This document shows positions 42,028 through 49,498 of a stretch of 64,000 bases of DNA, one piece after another. Numbering within the stretch: the first letter of the stretch is position 1; every line of letters starts with the position of its first letter. The notes below the pieces were generated by a model. The model had not been told where the DNA came from and did no database searches. It saw only the letters and a list, made by a program, of their open reading frames with translations. The position numbers were made by a program, and so were the translations under genes. The stretch is from RPRB01 sp035543115 (GTDB lineage Bacteria > Myxococcota > Myxococcia > Myxococcales > Myxococcaceae): assembly GCA_035543115.1 (NCBI GenBank), contig DATKKF010000029.1, positions 11,802 through 75,801 of the forward strand, read 5' to 3'.

Positions 42028-43203
42028 ATGAGCGCTGACAGCTGGACCGGGTGGTGGCGTGGCCGGCAGGACGCCTTCGAGGAGGCGCTGCGCGGGCTGG
42101 TGGAGGTCAACTCCTTCACCGACAATCGCCAGGGTGGGCTCGAGGTGGGACGGCGGCTGAGCGCGCTGTTCCGTCTCGCCGGGGTGGAGGCCAGGGCCGT
42201 TCCGAGCACGCGGTACGCCGACCACTGGGTGTTCCGCACCGGCGGAGACGCGCGGCTGCCGCCCGTGGCGCTGATCGGCCACCTGGACACCGTCTTCCCG
42301 CCCGGGACGTTCGAGGGGTACCGGATAGACGGCGCGCTCCGCCGTGGCCCGGGCGTGCTCGACATGAAGGGTGGGCTGGTGGTGGTGGCCTTCGCCCTCC
42401 GCGGGCTCGCCGAGAGCCATCCCGGCGGCCTGGACGCGCTCCCCCCGCTGCGGGTGGTGGTGGTCTCCGACGAGGAGGTGGGCTCCCCGGAGGGCGCGGG
42501 CGTCATCCGCGAGGCAATCACCGGCAGCAACGCCGCGCTGGTGTTCGAGTCGGGCCGGGCGCAGGACGCGATCATCACCCGCCGGAAGGGCACCGGGAAC
42601 GTGAGCGCCGTCGGCCACGGCAAGGCGGCCCATGCCGGGAACGCGCACGCCGAGGGGAAGAACGCCATCTGGGCCATCGCCCGTTGGGTGGACGCGGCCC
42701 AGCAGCTCACCGACTACGCCCGCGGCATCACCGTGAACGTGGGGAAGATCTCGGGCGGGCTCGGCAAGAACACCGTGCCCGAGCACGCCGAGGCCCACGC
42801 GGACATCCGCTACCTCACCCGGGCCGACGGAGAGGCGCTGGTGGAGCGGCTGCGCGAGGCGGCGGAGCGTGCAGCGGCCTCGGTCCCCGGAACACGCCTC
42901 GAGCTGTCGGGTGGCGTGAACCGCGACCCCCTCGAGCGCACCCCGGCGAACGTCGCGCTGATGGAGGAGTATGCCCGGGCGGCTCGCGCCTCGGGGCTCG
43001 GGGCGGTGGAGGCGGCGCTCATCGGGGGGGCCAGCGACGCGAGCACCTCGGCGTCGATGGGCATCGCCTCCATCGACGGGCTCGGGCCCCGCGGCAAGGG
43101 CTTTCACACCGTGGACGAGCAGATCGAGGTGGAGACCCTGGTGCCCAAGGCCGAGGCGCTGGCGCGATTCCTGGTCGGCCGGGCGGGAGCCAGCGGTGGA
43201 TGA
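42028..43203 (+). CDS. M20-family metallopeptidase (glutamate carboxypeptidase-like)
   Basis: A 391-residue zinc peptidase. Metal site motifs: LIGHLDTVFPPG (His and the Asp base), GPGVLDMKGGLVV (bridging Asp), VVSDEEVGSPEG (catalytic Glu pair), FHTVDEQI (final His). The lid/dimer domain GHGKAAHAGNAHAEGKNAIW is in the middle. Pattern fits CPG2/ArgE-DapE relatives that remove a C-terminal glutamate or other amino acid. No signal peptide, so probably cytosolic dipeptide use. 12 bases after serB. Confidence 0.9.
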   Translation: MSADSWTGWWRGRQDAFEEALRGLVEVNSFTDNRQGGLEVGRRLSALFRLAGVEARAVPSTRYADHWVFRTGGDARLPPVALIGHLDTVFPPGTFEGYRIDGALRRGPGVLDMKGGLVVVAFALRGLAESHPGGLDALPPLRVVVVSDEEVGSPEGAGVIREAITGSNAALVFESGRAQDAIITRRKGTGNVSAVGHGKAAHAGNAHAEGKNAIWAIARWVDAAQQLTDYARGITVNVGKISGGLGKNTVPEHAEAHADIRYLTRADGEALVERLREAAERAAASVPGTRLELSGGVNRDPLERTPANVALMEEYARAARASGLGAVEAALIGGASDASTSASMGIASIDGLGPRGKGFHTVDEQIEVETLVPKAEALARFLVGRAGASGG

Positions 43204-43522
43204 CGACGCGCCGGTCCCGTTGCCCCTGGACGGCCGGCTCGACCTGCACCTCTTCCACCCGCGCGACGTGCCCGCGCTGCTCGACGTCTACCTCGGCGCG
43301 TGCCGCGCCGCGGGCGTCCTCCAGCTGGAGATCGTCCATGGAAAGGGGACCGGGAGCCTGGGACGGCGGGTGAGGGCCCTGCTCGACCGCCGCGACGATG
43401 TTCTCCATCATTCGGCGGCAGACGAAGCCCGGGGCGGGTGGGGTGTGACCCTCGTCACCTTGAGACCCTTGCTGGGGGGGTGTCCCCGACGCCCCTCGCC
43501 AGCCTGCCCGGAGTCCGAGTAG
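43196..43522 (+). CDS. Smr-domain protein
   Basis: A 108-residue protein starting at GTG 43196, which overlaps the peptidase stop by 8 bases. The Smr core LDGRLDLHLFHPRDVPALLDVYL ... EIVHGKGTGSLGRRVRALL carries the DLH and HGKG motifs for nicking or nuclease activity on DNA/RNA. The tail after residue 85 is short and irregular. Stand-alone Smr proteins can act on branched DNA or stalled ribosomes (SmrB); which applies here is unknown. Confidence 0.85.
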   Translation: MDDDAPVPLPLDGRLDLHLFHPRDVPALLDVYLGACRAAGVLQLEIVHGKGTGSLGRRVRALLDRRDDVLHHSAADEARGGWGVTLVTLRPLLGGCPRRPSPACPESE

Positions 43523-43532
43523 GAAGCCTCCC

Positions 43533-43949
43533 GTGGCCCGCGTGACGCCCCTCACGGTGATGGTGGTCGACGACCAGGCGCTGTTCCGCCGGTCGCTCCA
43601 GGACCGGCTCCGCTCGGACGGGTACGACGTGGTGTCGGCGGAGAACGGCGCCGAGGCGCTCGAGCTGCTGCAGGCCGCGCCGAGCCCGTGCGTCATCCTC
43701 CTCGACCTCATGATGCCGGTGATGAACGGCGTCGAGTTCCTGCACGCGCTCGACCGGCGGGGGGAGACCACCGACGTCCGGGTGATGCTCGTGTCCGGTC
43801 ACGGCGTGCTGGACCGCATCGCCCTCGACAGCAAGCGCATCGTCGCCCGGCTGCAGAAGCCGCTGGAGATGTCCGAGCTAAGGAGCGCCCTCGAGGCGCA
43901 GCTCGGGCCCGCGCTGTCGCCGCAGCCGCCGCCTCGCACGCTCCACTGA
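43533..43949 (+). CDS. Single-domain response regulator
   Basis: A 138-residue receiver domain: acidic pair D13/D14 (VMVVDDQALF), phosphorylation site D58 (VILLDLMMP), S88 (MLVSGHG) and K109 (RLQKPLE). No output domain, so it works as a phosphate shuttle or by binding a partner. GTG start 10 bases after the Smr stop. No kinase gene is adjacent. Confidence 0.92.
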   Translation: MARVTPLTVMVVDDQALFRRSLQDRLRSDGYDVVSAENGAEALELLQAAPSPCVILLDLMMPVMNGVEFLHALDRRGETTDVRVMLVSGHGVLDRIALDSKRIVARLQKPLEMSELRSALEAQLGPALSPQPPPRTLH

Positions 43950-43956
43950 CCGCCGG

Positions 43957-44496
43957 CTAGAACGCGACGCCCACGCGCACGCCGCCGCCGCGCTGGAGGC
44001 GGAAGGGCGACCAGCGCAGGACCGCGCGCCTCCGCCCGGGTGCTCCGAGTGGCACGTCCAGGCCCAGCCGCGCGCGAAGCTCGGCCCCGGTGAGCCCGGC
44101 CACCCGTACGCCCCCGCTGGGTCCGGACGGGGGATCCCCCGCCGCCGCGGCCAGGCCTGCCCCCACGAGGAACACTCCCCCCGCGAGGAGCGCCTGGGTT
44201 CCGTCGGCGCACTGACCGGACAGCGCGCAGCCGCGATGGGTGACCGCCGGGACAGCCAGCGCGAGCCCGGCCAGCGCCACCGCCCCGCCCACCAGGAGCA
44301 GCCCCATCCGCGGCGGAGCGGGCGAGGCGGTCGTGGTCTCGAGCCCGAGCAGCGGAACGGGCATCGCTGCGGACCCGGAGGTTCGCACGGGGGCGCGGAG
44401 GTCCGGTGCCGCTCCAGGCGCGGACGGAGGCCCGAGCGCGGGCGCGTCGGGTGCCGCGGCCAGGAGCGTCCCGGCGATGAGCGCACCGAGCATCAT
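43957..44496 (-). CDS. Hypothetical membrane protein, 179 residues
   Basis: Not recognised. N-terminal signal-like segment (MLGALIAGTLLAAAPDAP), a Pro/Ala-rich linker, then two membrane helices (about 64-85, MGLLLVGGAVALAGLALAV; and 102-122) with a short loop containing CALSGQC, which could form a disulfide. The last 50 residues are Arg-rich with alternating hydrophobics (VLRWSPFRLQRGGGVRVGVAF), like a small barrel strand set. The start overlaps the stop of the phosphatase gene by 4 bases. Confidence 0.6.
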   Translation of the reverse strand: MMLGALIAGTLLAAAPDAPALGPPSAPGAAPDLRAPVRTSGSAAMPVPLLGLETTTASPAPPRMGLLLVGGAVALAGLALAVPAVTHRGCALSGQCADGTQALLAGGVFLVGAGLAAAAGDPPSGPSGGVRVAGLTGAELRARLGLDVPLGAPGRRRAVLRWSPFRLQRGGGVRVGVAF

Positions 44497-45086
44497 GTCG
44501 GCGACAGGTGGTTCACGTCATTCCAGAGCCAGATGACCTCGGAGACATGCTCACGGCCAAGCACGCTGACCGAGGCCGTGCTCAGGGCGAGCCGCTCGCC
44601 GAACGAGCCCGGCTGGTGGATCCACCGGGCTGCCAGCACCCTCAGCAGGTGTCCATGGGCGAACAACACGACATCCCCCTCGACACCGCGCAGCTCCGAG
44701 ATCACCCGGTCCGCGCGGACGCCGACCTGCTCCGCAGTCTCCCCCTGCGGGCACCCGTCGCGCCAGAGGTCCCACTCCGGTCGCTCGCGGAGGATGTCCG
44801 CCCGGGTCCGGCCCTCGTACGCCCCGTAGTCCCACTCCATCAGATCGGGGCGAACCTCGGCCCGGTCGCCCAGGCCGGCGAGCTCGCACGTGTCACGGGC
44901 CCGTGACAGCGGGCTGACGAACACCCGGGCGAAGGGCCAGGCAGCCAGCCGGTGCCGGAGGAGCTCGGCCTCCCTGCGCCCCTGCGCGGTCAGCGGGATG
45001 TCCTGCCGCCCGGTGTGCTGTTTCGACTTGGTCCACTCGGTCTCCCCGTGGCGGACCAGCACCACCACCCGGCTCGTCTGGGACAT
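44493..45086 (-). CDS. Histidine phosphatase / phosphoglycerate mutase family protein
   Basis: A 197-residue protein of the RHG family: VLVRHGETEWTKSKQHTGRQDIPLT with catalytic H13, VSPLSRARDTCELAG, the acid-base Glu in MEWDYGAYEGRT, and second His in FAHGHLLR. The MEWDYG phrase and overall length are typical of broad-specificity phosphatases (GpmB/SixA-neighbour class) rather than true glycolytic mutase. Start ATG 45084-45086 with GAGGAG just upstream. Divergent from the HNH gene. Confidence 0.9.
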   Translation of the reverse strand: MSQTSRVVVLVRHGETEWTKSKQHTGRQDIPLTAQGRREAELLRHRLAAWPFARVFVSPLSRARDTCELAGLGDRAEVRPDLMEWDYGAYEGRTRADILRERPEWDLWRDGCPQGETAEQVGVRADRVISELRGVEGDVVLFAHGHLLRVLAARWIHQPGSFGERLALSTASVSVLGREHVSEVIWLWNDVNHLSPT

Positions 45087-45162
45087 GCGTTCTCCTCGGG
45101 GGGCCCCCCGCCATGGAGGCATCCCGGTGCCGCACCATAGAGCGGTCGTTCCCCCGAGCGGT

Positions 45163-45168
45163 TACAAT
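45163..45168 (+). promoter_or_regulatory. -10-like TACAAT directly upstream of the HNH gene
   Basis: TACAAT ends 9 bases before the ATG at 45178, so transcription would start within about 3 bases of the start codon. No -35 consensus at 17 bases. Confidence 0.4.
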
Positions 45169-45177
45169 GCCGCGCCC

Positions 45178-45720
45178 ATGGAGACCCTGGTTCTCAGCAC
45201 GGGATACGAGCCCGTCGCCCGTGTCTCGTGGCAGCGGGCCATCAATCTCTTGTTCCTCGGCAAGGTGGAGGTGGTCGAGGAGTACGAGGACCGGCTGGTT
45301 CGCTCGGTGACGTTCGCGGTGAGGATGCCGTCGGTCATCCGTTTCCTGCGCGCGGTGCGCAACCGGAAGCGGGCCATCAAGTTCAGCCGCGAGAACGTCT
45401 ACGCCCGCGACCACGGGAAGTGCCAGTACTGCGCCGAGCGGGTCAGCCGCCAGGACGCCACGTACGATCACGTGGTGCCGCGCGCCCAGGGAGGCCACAC
45501 CACCTGGGAGAACGTGGTGATCTGCTGCTTCGGCTGCAACCAGCGGAAGGGCGGACGCACGCCCCCGCAGGCGGGGATGGCGCTGCTCAGCACGCCGGTG
45601 AAACCGAAGAAGCTGCCCGAGACGTTCCACCTGACCTTCACCTACGAGCCGGGGATGCCGCTGTCGTGGCGCAAGTTCCTCCGGGACGTGGCCTACTGGC
45701 ACGGCGAGCTCGAGGACTGA
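45178..45720 (+). CDS. HNH endonuclease-family protein
   Basis: A 180-residue protein. The first 70 residues (METLVLSTGYEPVARVSWQRAINLLFLGKVE) are the characteristic N-terminal region of this widespread HNH family. The HNH site: zinc C82/C85 (KCQYCAE), D97-H98 (YDHVVPRAQGG), N112 (WENVVICC) and C117/C120 with N121 (CFGCNQRKG). It binds a metal and should nick or cleave DNA; the biological role of the family is not settled and it is not part of a restriction set here. Probably a leaderless mRNA. Confidence 0.9.
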   Translation: METLVLSTGYEPVARVSWQRAINLLFLGKVEVVEEYEDRLVRSVTFAVRMPSVIRFLRAVRNRKRAIKFSRENVYARDHGKCQYCAERVSRQDATYDHVVPRAQGGHTTWENVVICCFGCNQRKGGRTPPQAGMALLSTPVKPKKLPETFHLTFTYEPGMPLSWRKFLRDVAYWHGELED

Positions 45721-45761
45721 TCGCCCGGGCCCCCGGAGCGCTGGCCCGGGGGTGGTCTGCG

Positions 45762-46346
45762 GTGCCGCCGGGCCTCCGCCGTGCCCTCGGCCGGGCGGTG
45801 CTGCTCGCGGGGGTGGTGGTGGCGCTGGTCAATGGCGCGCTCGACATCATCGGAGGAGCGGACGTCTTCCTGCTCTCGCCGCTGCACTTCCGGGCCCGGG
45901 CCCGGGCGCTGGGGCTCTATGCGCTCCACCGTCCGCGGTGCGCGTTCCGGGCGCACCCGCCACTCACCCCGCTCGTATCCGCGGCCGAGCGGCGGCATGG
46001 GCTCCCGCCCGGCCTGCTCGAGGCGCTGGTGGAGGTCGAGAGCGGGGGCCGCGTCCACAGCATCTCCGGGACCGGGGCGGTGGGCCCGGGGCAGCTCCTC
46101 CCGTCCACCGCGCGTGCTCTCGGCGTCGGTGACCCGTTCGACTCGGAGGAGGGGGTGGACGGCAGCGCGCGGTACCTGGCCGAGCAGCTCCGGCGCTTCC
46201 GGTCGATCCGCCTGGCGGTGGCGGCGTACAACGCCGGGCCGGGTGCGGTCGGTGCCGGGGCCGCCTGGCCCGAGGAGACCCGGGCCTACGTGGAGCAGGT
46301 CACCGAGCGCTACGCACGGCGGCGCCGGGTGCATGCGCAACGTTGA
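45762..46346 (+). CDS. Lytic transglycosylase (SLT domain), membrane-anchored
   Basis: A 194-residue protein from GTG 45762 with GGGGGTGG upstream. RRALGRAVLLAGVVVALVNGAL is a signal anchor. The SLT fold from about 70: catalytic Glu in LLEALVEVESGG, GTGAVGPGQLLPSTA (normally GLMQ) and AVAAYNAGPGAV. It cleaves the glycan strands of peptidoglycan in the periplasm. The exact start is uncertain because the frame is open upstream into the HNH gene. Confidence 0.82.
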   Translation: MPPGLRRALGRAVLLAGVVVALVNGALDIIGGADVFLLSPLHFRARARALGLYALHRPRCAFRAHPPLTPLVSAAERRHGLPPGLLEALVEVESGGRVHSISGTGAVGPGQLLPSTARALGVGDPFDSEEGVDGSARYLAEQLRRFRSIRLAVAAYNAGPGAVGAGAAWPEETRAYVEQVTERYARRRRVHAQR

Positions 46347-46401
46347 CCCGAATCGGAGTGCGCGCGCTGCCGGGCGGGGCTAGGAAGGCGGACCTCCCCG
46401 C

Positions 46402-47157
46402 ATGGTGCTCACCCGCCAGCAGCAGCTCTACACCTACCTCAGCGGCATCTTCGTCGCCGCGCTGCTGCTGGGCGACCTCATGGGCGGCAAGGCCTTTGGC
46501 ATCGACGTCCACCTCTTCGGGGTCCGCTACCACCAGCCGATCTCGGTGGGGCTCTTCGCCTTTCCCATCACCTTCCTCCTGACCGACATCGTCAACGAGT
46601 TCTACGGGACGAAGGGCGCGCGCTTCCTGACCTTGCTCGGGATGTGGATGGCGGTGTTCGCCTTCATCGTGCTGAACGTCTCGCAGCTGCCGGCCGCGGA
46701 CCCGAACAGCTATTACACCGACGCCGAGTTCAACAAGGTCTTCGGGGTGGGCGGGAAGCTCTTCGTCGCGTCGATCATCGCCTACCTCTGCGGCCAGTTC
46801 CTCGACATCCACGTCTTCGCCTTCTGGAAGGCGCTGACCCAGTCGAGGCACCTGTGGCTGCGGGCGACCGGCTCCACCATCGCCAGTCAGGTGGTGGACA
46901 CCTTCGTCATCAACTACCTGTTCTGGTACGTCTTCCCCTCGGTGGGGAACGCCCAGCCCCGGCCCCTGGGGTGGGTCACCAGCAAGTCGGTCGGCGAGTA
47001 CCTCATCAAGCTGGTCATCGCCATCGGGTTGACCCCGGCCGTCTACGCGGTGCATGAGCTCGTGGTGCGGCGGCTGGGAATCCACCCGCACCCGCACCGC
47101 CCGGTGCCGGAGTCCGAATCCGTGGCCTCGCACGCCCCGTCTGGTGGGGCCGGGTAG
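46402..47157 (+). CDS. yhhQ: Queuosine precursor transporter (YhhQ family)
   Basis: A 251-residue inner-membrane protein with about six helices: GIFVAALLLGDLMGGKAFGI, then PISVGLFAFPITFLLTDIVNEFYG (the family's signature TDIVNEFYG), and VVDTFVINYLFWYVFP. YhhQ imports preQ0/preQ1 for the queuosine tRNA modification. The last 30 residues are a hydrophilic His/Pro tail. A TAGGAA at 46381-46386 ends 15 bases upstream of the ATG. No preQ1 riboswitch fold is visible in the 55-base gap. Confidence 0.92.
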   Translation: MVLTRQQQLYTYLSGIFVAALLLGDLMGGKAFGIDVHLFGVRYHQPISVGLFAFPITFLLTDIVNEFYGTKGARFLTLLGMWMAVFAFIVLNVSQLPAADPNSYYTDAEFNKVFGVGGKLFVASIIAYLCGQFLDIHVFAFWKALTQSRHLWLRATGSTIASQVVDTFVINYLFWYVFPSVGNAQPRPLGWVTSKSVGEYLIKLVIAIGLTPAVYAVHELVVRRLGIHPHPHRPVPESESVASHAPSGGAG

Positions 47158-47208
47158 GTCTCCCGGGGGTTGACGTCTCACGCGAGCGGCGGGCACGTTG
47201 GAACGACC

Positions 47209-47577
47209 ATGCCCACGCCCAAGGGCCCGATCCTCATCGTCGACGACGACGCGTTCGTCCGGACGCTGCTCCGCGAGATGCTCGCCGACCAGGGCCATCC
47301 GCTCCGCGAGGCGGAGAACGGCCAGGAGGCTCTGGACCTCGAGGGTCCACCACCCCGGGTGGTGCTGCTGGATCTGCTGATGCCGGAGATGAGCGGGATG
47401 GAGGCCCTGGCGCTCATCCGGAGTCGCTGGCCCGGAACCCCGGTGCTGGTCATCAGCTCGATGGACAGCGACCGGCTGGTGAACGAGGCGCTTGCGGCAG
47501 GTGCTTCCGGTTACATCACCAAGCCGTTCCATCCGGTGGAGATCGCCTCCGCGGTGGAGCGTGTGCTCGCGGCCTGA
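47209..47577 (+). CDS. Single-domain response regulator
   Basis: A 122-residue CheY-like receiver: D12-D14 (ILIVDDDAF), D55 (VVLLDLLMPEMSG), S83/S84 (VISSMD), K105 (YITKPFHP). No output domain. The start ATG 47209 places the first strand at residue 7; the upstream in-frame codon at 47170 is less likely. It precedes the PilZ-like protein gene by 25 bases, which suggests a shared pathway such as motility or polarity control. Confidence 0.92.
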   Translation: MPTPKGPILIVDDDAFVRTLLREMLADQGHPLREAENGQEALDLEGPPPRVVLLDLLMPEMSGMEALALIRSRWPGTPVLVISSMDSDRLVNEALAAGASGYITKPFHPVEIASAVERVLAA

Positions 47578-47602
47578 GGAGACCCGCCGGAAACCTTCGA
47601 CC

Positions 47603-48601
47603 ATGCCCGAGTACTGGATCGGAGATGCGGAAGGACGGGTGCTCGGACCCGTGAGCCTGGACGTGGTCCAGGACCTGGTGAACACCGGGCGCCTGACCGG
47701 GATCGCCCGCGTCTCGCGCGACGGCCGGAACTGGGGCGCGCCGGCGGCGTTCCCCGAGGTGATGACGCTGCTGCTCAACGCGCCGTCGCCCGACGCGCTG
47801 CTCCAGTCCGAGCGGCAGGAGGCGGCGCGCGTCCACGAGCAGCTGCGGGCGATGCAGGGGCGTCCGCCACACGAGATCTTCCGGCTCGACCGCAACGCCT
47901 CGGTCGATGCGTACCGGAACGCGTTCTTCAAGCTGGTGAAGCGCTTCTACCCGGACCGGGTCCGGGCCCAGGCCCATCCGGACCTGCGCAAGGCGTACGC
48001 CGACGCCTTCCAGTTCCTCAGCCGCCTGATGGTGCACATCGAGAGGGAGCTGTCCGCGGGCGGGCAGGTCTCGCCCCTGCCGGTGGTCCGGGCGGTCCCC
48101 CCTCCGGCACCGATGGACGACGAGCCGCTGGCGCCCATCCTCGCGCCGCCGGCGCAGATCGCGCGCCCGCTCACCGTCGTCCCCCGGAGCATGACGCCGC
48201 TGCCTCGCCCCGGCCCGCTCTCCCCTCCCGCACACGAGGGGTCGTACAGCTACCAGGCGCACGAGTTCGTGGGCTTCGAGCGGCGCGACGATCGGGTGGA
48301 GGTCACCATCCGGGTCACCGCCCGGAACAGCCGGATGTTCACCGACCATCCGCTGGCGAACCTCAAGGCCGACGGCTTCTTCGTGGCCTGCGCCAAGTCG
48401 CTCCCGCTCGGGACGCTGGTGGACGTCATCTTTCGCTTCGAGGAGGAGCACCGGGAGGTGCGCTCGCGCGGCCGGGTCATCGTCGAGAACATCGGCGGGG
48501 ACCCGAGCAGGCCCAGCGGCTTCGGCGTGCGGTTCATCACCCTGGTCGAGCAGGACCGCCGCTTCATGCAGCAGTTCGTGGAGCGAGCCGCGGCCCGCTG
48601 A
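47603..48601 (+). CDS. GYF-like / J-like / PilZ-like domain protein
   Basis: A 332-residue protein with three recognisable parts. Residues 1-60: MPEYWIGDAEGRVLGPVSLDVVQDLV is a GYF_2 (DUF4339)-type domain, known to bind peptides. Residues about 92-150: EIFRLDRNASVDAYRNAFFKLVKRFYPDR is J-domain-like, though the HPD triad reads YPDR. After a Pro-rich linker the C-terminal 100 residues (FVGFERRDDRVEVTIRVTARN, then RGRVIVENIGGD) match myxobacterial PilZ-like domains. The usual RxxxR...DxSxxG c-di-GMP motif is not evident, so it may be a non-binding PilZ. Confidence 0.82.
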   Translation: MPEYWIGDAEGRVLGPVSLDVVQDLVNTGRLTGIARVSRDGRNWGAPAAFPEVMTLLLNAPSPDALLQSERQEAARVHEQLRAMQGRPPHEIFRLDRNASVDAYRNAFFKLVKRFYPDRVRAQAHPDLRKAYADAFQFLSRLMVHIERELSAGGQVSPLPVVRAVPPPAPMDDEPLAPILAPPAQIARPLTVVPRSMTPLPRPGPLSPPAHEGSYSYQAHEFVGFERRDDRVEVTIRVTARNSRMFTDHPLANLKADGFFVACAKSLPLGTLVDVIFRFEEEHREVRSRGRVIVENIGGDPSRPSGFGVRFITLVEQDRRFMQQFVERAAAR

Positions 48602-48694
48602 CCGCCCGGTGGCCGGACCGCGGCCGCCGCTGCCCGGCCAGTCGGCGGCGAGCTCACCAATGGATTCAGGGGAGCGCGGAGGAGGAGCGGCGCG

Positions 48695-48700
48695 TAGAGT
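48695..48700 (+). promoter_or_regulatory. -10-like TAGAGT upstream of the osmoprotectant ABC operon
   Basis: TAGAGT ends 9 bases before the GTG at 48710, again nearly leaderless. The 108-base gap before it is GC-rich and featureless. Confidence 0.35.
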
Positions 48701-48709
48701 GCTCGCACG

Positions 48710-49498
48710 GTGCGAGTCCCGAGCGCACACGAGGGAGCGCCTCCGGGCGGTGACCCAGCGCCGGTCCTGGTGCTGCGCGGCGTGGCCCGGAGCTTTGGCG
48801 GCCGTCCGGCCGTCCGGCCCACCTCGCTGGTGGTCCCCCGGGGTCGAACGACCGTCCTCCTCGGTGAGAGTGGGAGCGGGAAGAGCACGTTGCTCCGCTT
48901 GATGGCGGGGCTCCTGGACCCCGACGCGGGGGAGATCCTCTTCGAGGGCGCGCGCGTCACGCCGGAGGCCGGCCCGGCGCTCCGGCGCCGGATGGGGTTC
49001 GGGCTCCAGTCGGGCGGGCTCTTCCCCCACCTCACCGCGGCGGACAACGTCACCCTCCTCGCGCGGGCGCTCCGGAAGCCAAGGTCCTGGCGGGCGCGGC
49101 GGGTCGCGGAGCTCGCGGCTGCGGTGCGCCTCGCGCCCGAGGTCCTGTCCCGCTGGCCGCTCCAGCTCTCCGGCGGACAGCGGCAGCGGGTCAGCCTGAT
49201 GCGGGCGCTGATGCTCGAGCCGACGGTGGTGCTGCTGGACGAGCCGCTCGGGGCGCTGGACCCGGTCACCCGCGGCGAGCTGCAGCAGGAGCTGCGGCGG
49301 GTCTTCCGCTCGCTGGGGACGACGGTGGTGCTGGTCACGCACGACCTGGACGAGGCCGCGCTGCTCGGCGACCGGGTGGCGCTGATGCGCGAGGGCGTGC
49401 TGGTCCAGGTGGGTCCGCTGGAGGAGCTCGCGGCACGTCCGGCGGACCCGTGGGTGGCGCGCTTCCTGGGCGGCTGGCGTGGAGGGTCGGAGCGGTGA
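48710..49498 (+). CDS. opuCA: Osmoprotectant/choline ABC transporter ATP-binding protein
   Basis: A 262-residue ABC ATPase. Walker A GESGSGKST (52-60), Q-loop GFGLQSGGLFPHLTAADNV, signature LSGGQRQRVS, Walker B VVLLDEPLGALDP, switch His VTHDLDEA. The DPVTRGELQQEL phrase is typical of ProV/OpuCA proteins; a C-terminal CBS pair is absent, so the osmosensing module of OpuCA is missing. GTG start. The next gene's GTG overlaps the stop (GTGA), coupling ATPase and permease. Confidence 0.92.
   Translation: MRVPSAHEGAPPGGDPAPVLVLRGVARSFGGRPAVRPTSLVVPRGRTTVLLGESGSGKSTLLRLMAGLLDPDAGEILFEGARVTPEAGPALRRRMGFGLQSGGLFPHLTAADNVTLLARALRKPRSWRARRVAELAAAVRLAPEVLSRWPLQLSGGQRQRVSLMRALMLEPTVVLLDEPLGALDPVTRGELQQELRRVFRSLGTTVVLVTHDLDEAALLGDRVALMREGVLVQVGPLEELAARPADPWVARFLGGWRGGSER

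Noticed and set aside
43196..43522. MutS2 fragment at the Smr gene
   Set aside because: The Smr frame has its own start overlapping the upstream stop, and no MutS2 ATPase remnant is seen upstream.
45178..45720. Homing endonuclease or mobile element at the HNH gene
   Set aside because: The N-terminal region belongs to a widespread stand-alone chromosomal family, base composition is like the neighbours, and there are no repeats or intron signs.
46347..46401. preQ1 riboswitch before yhhQ
   Set aside because: The gap is only 55 bases and lacks the small pseudoknot pattern and A-rich tail of preQ1 classes.
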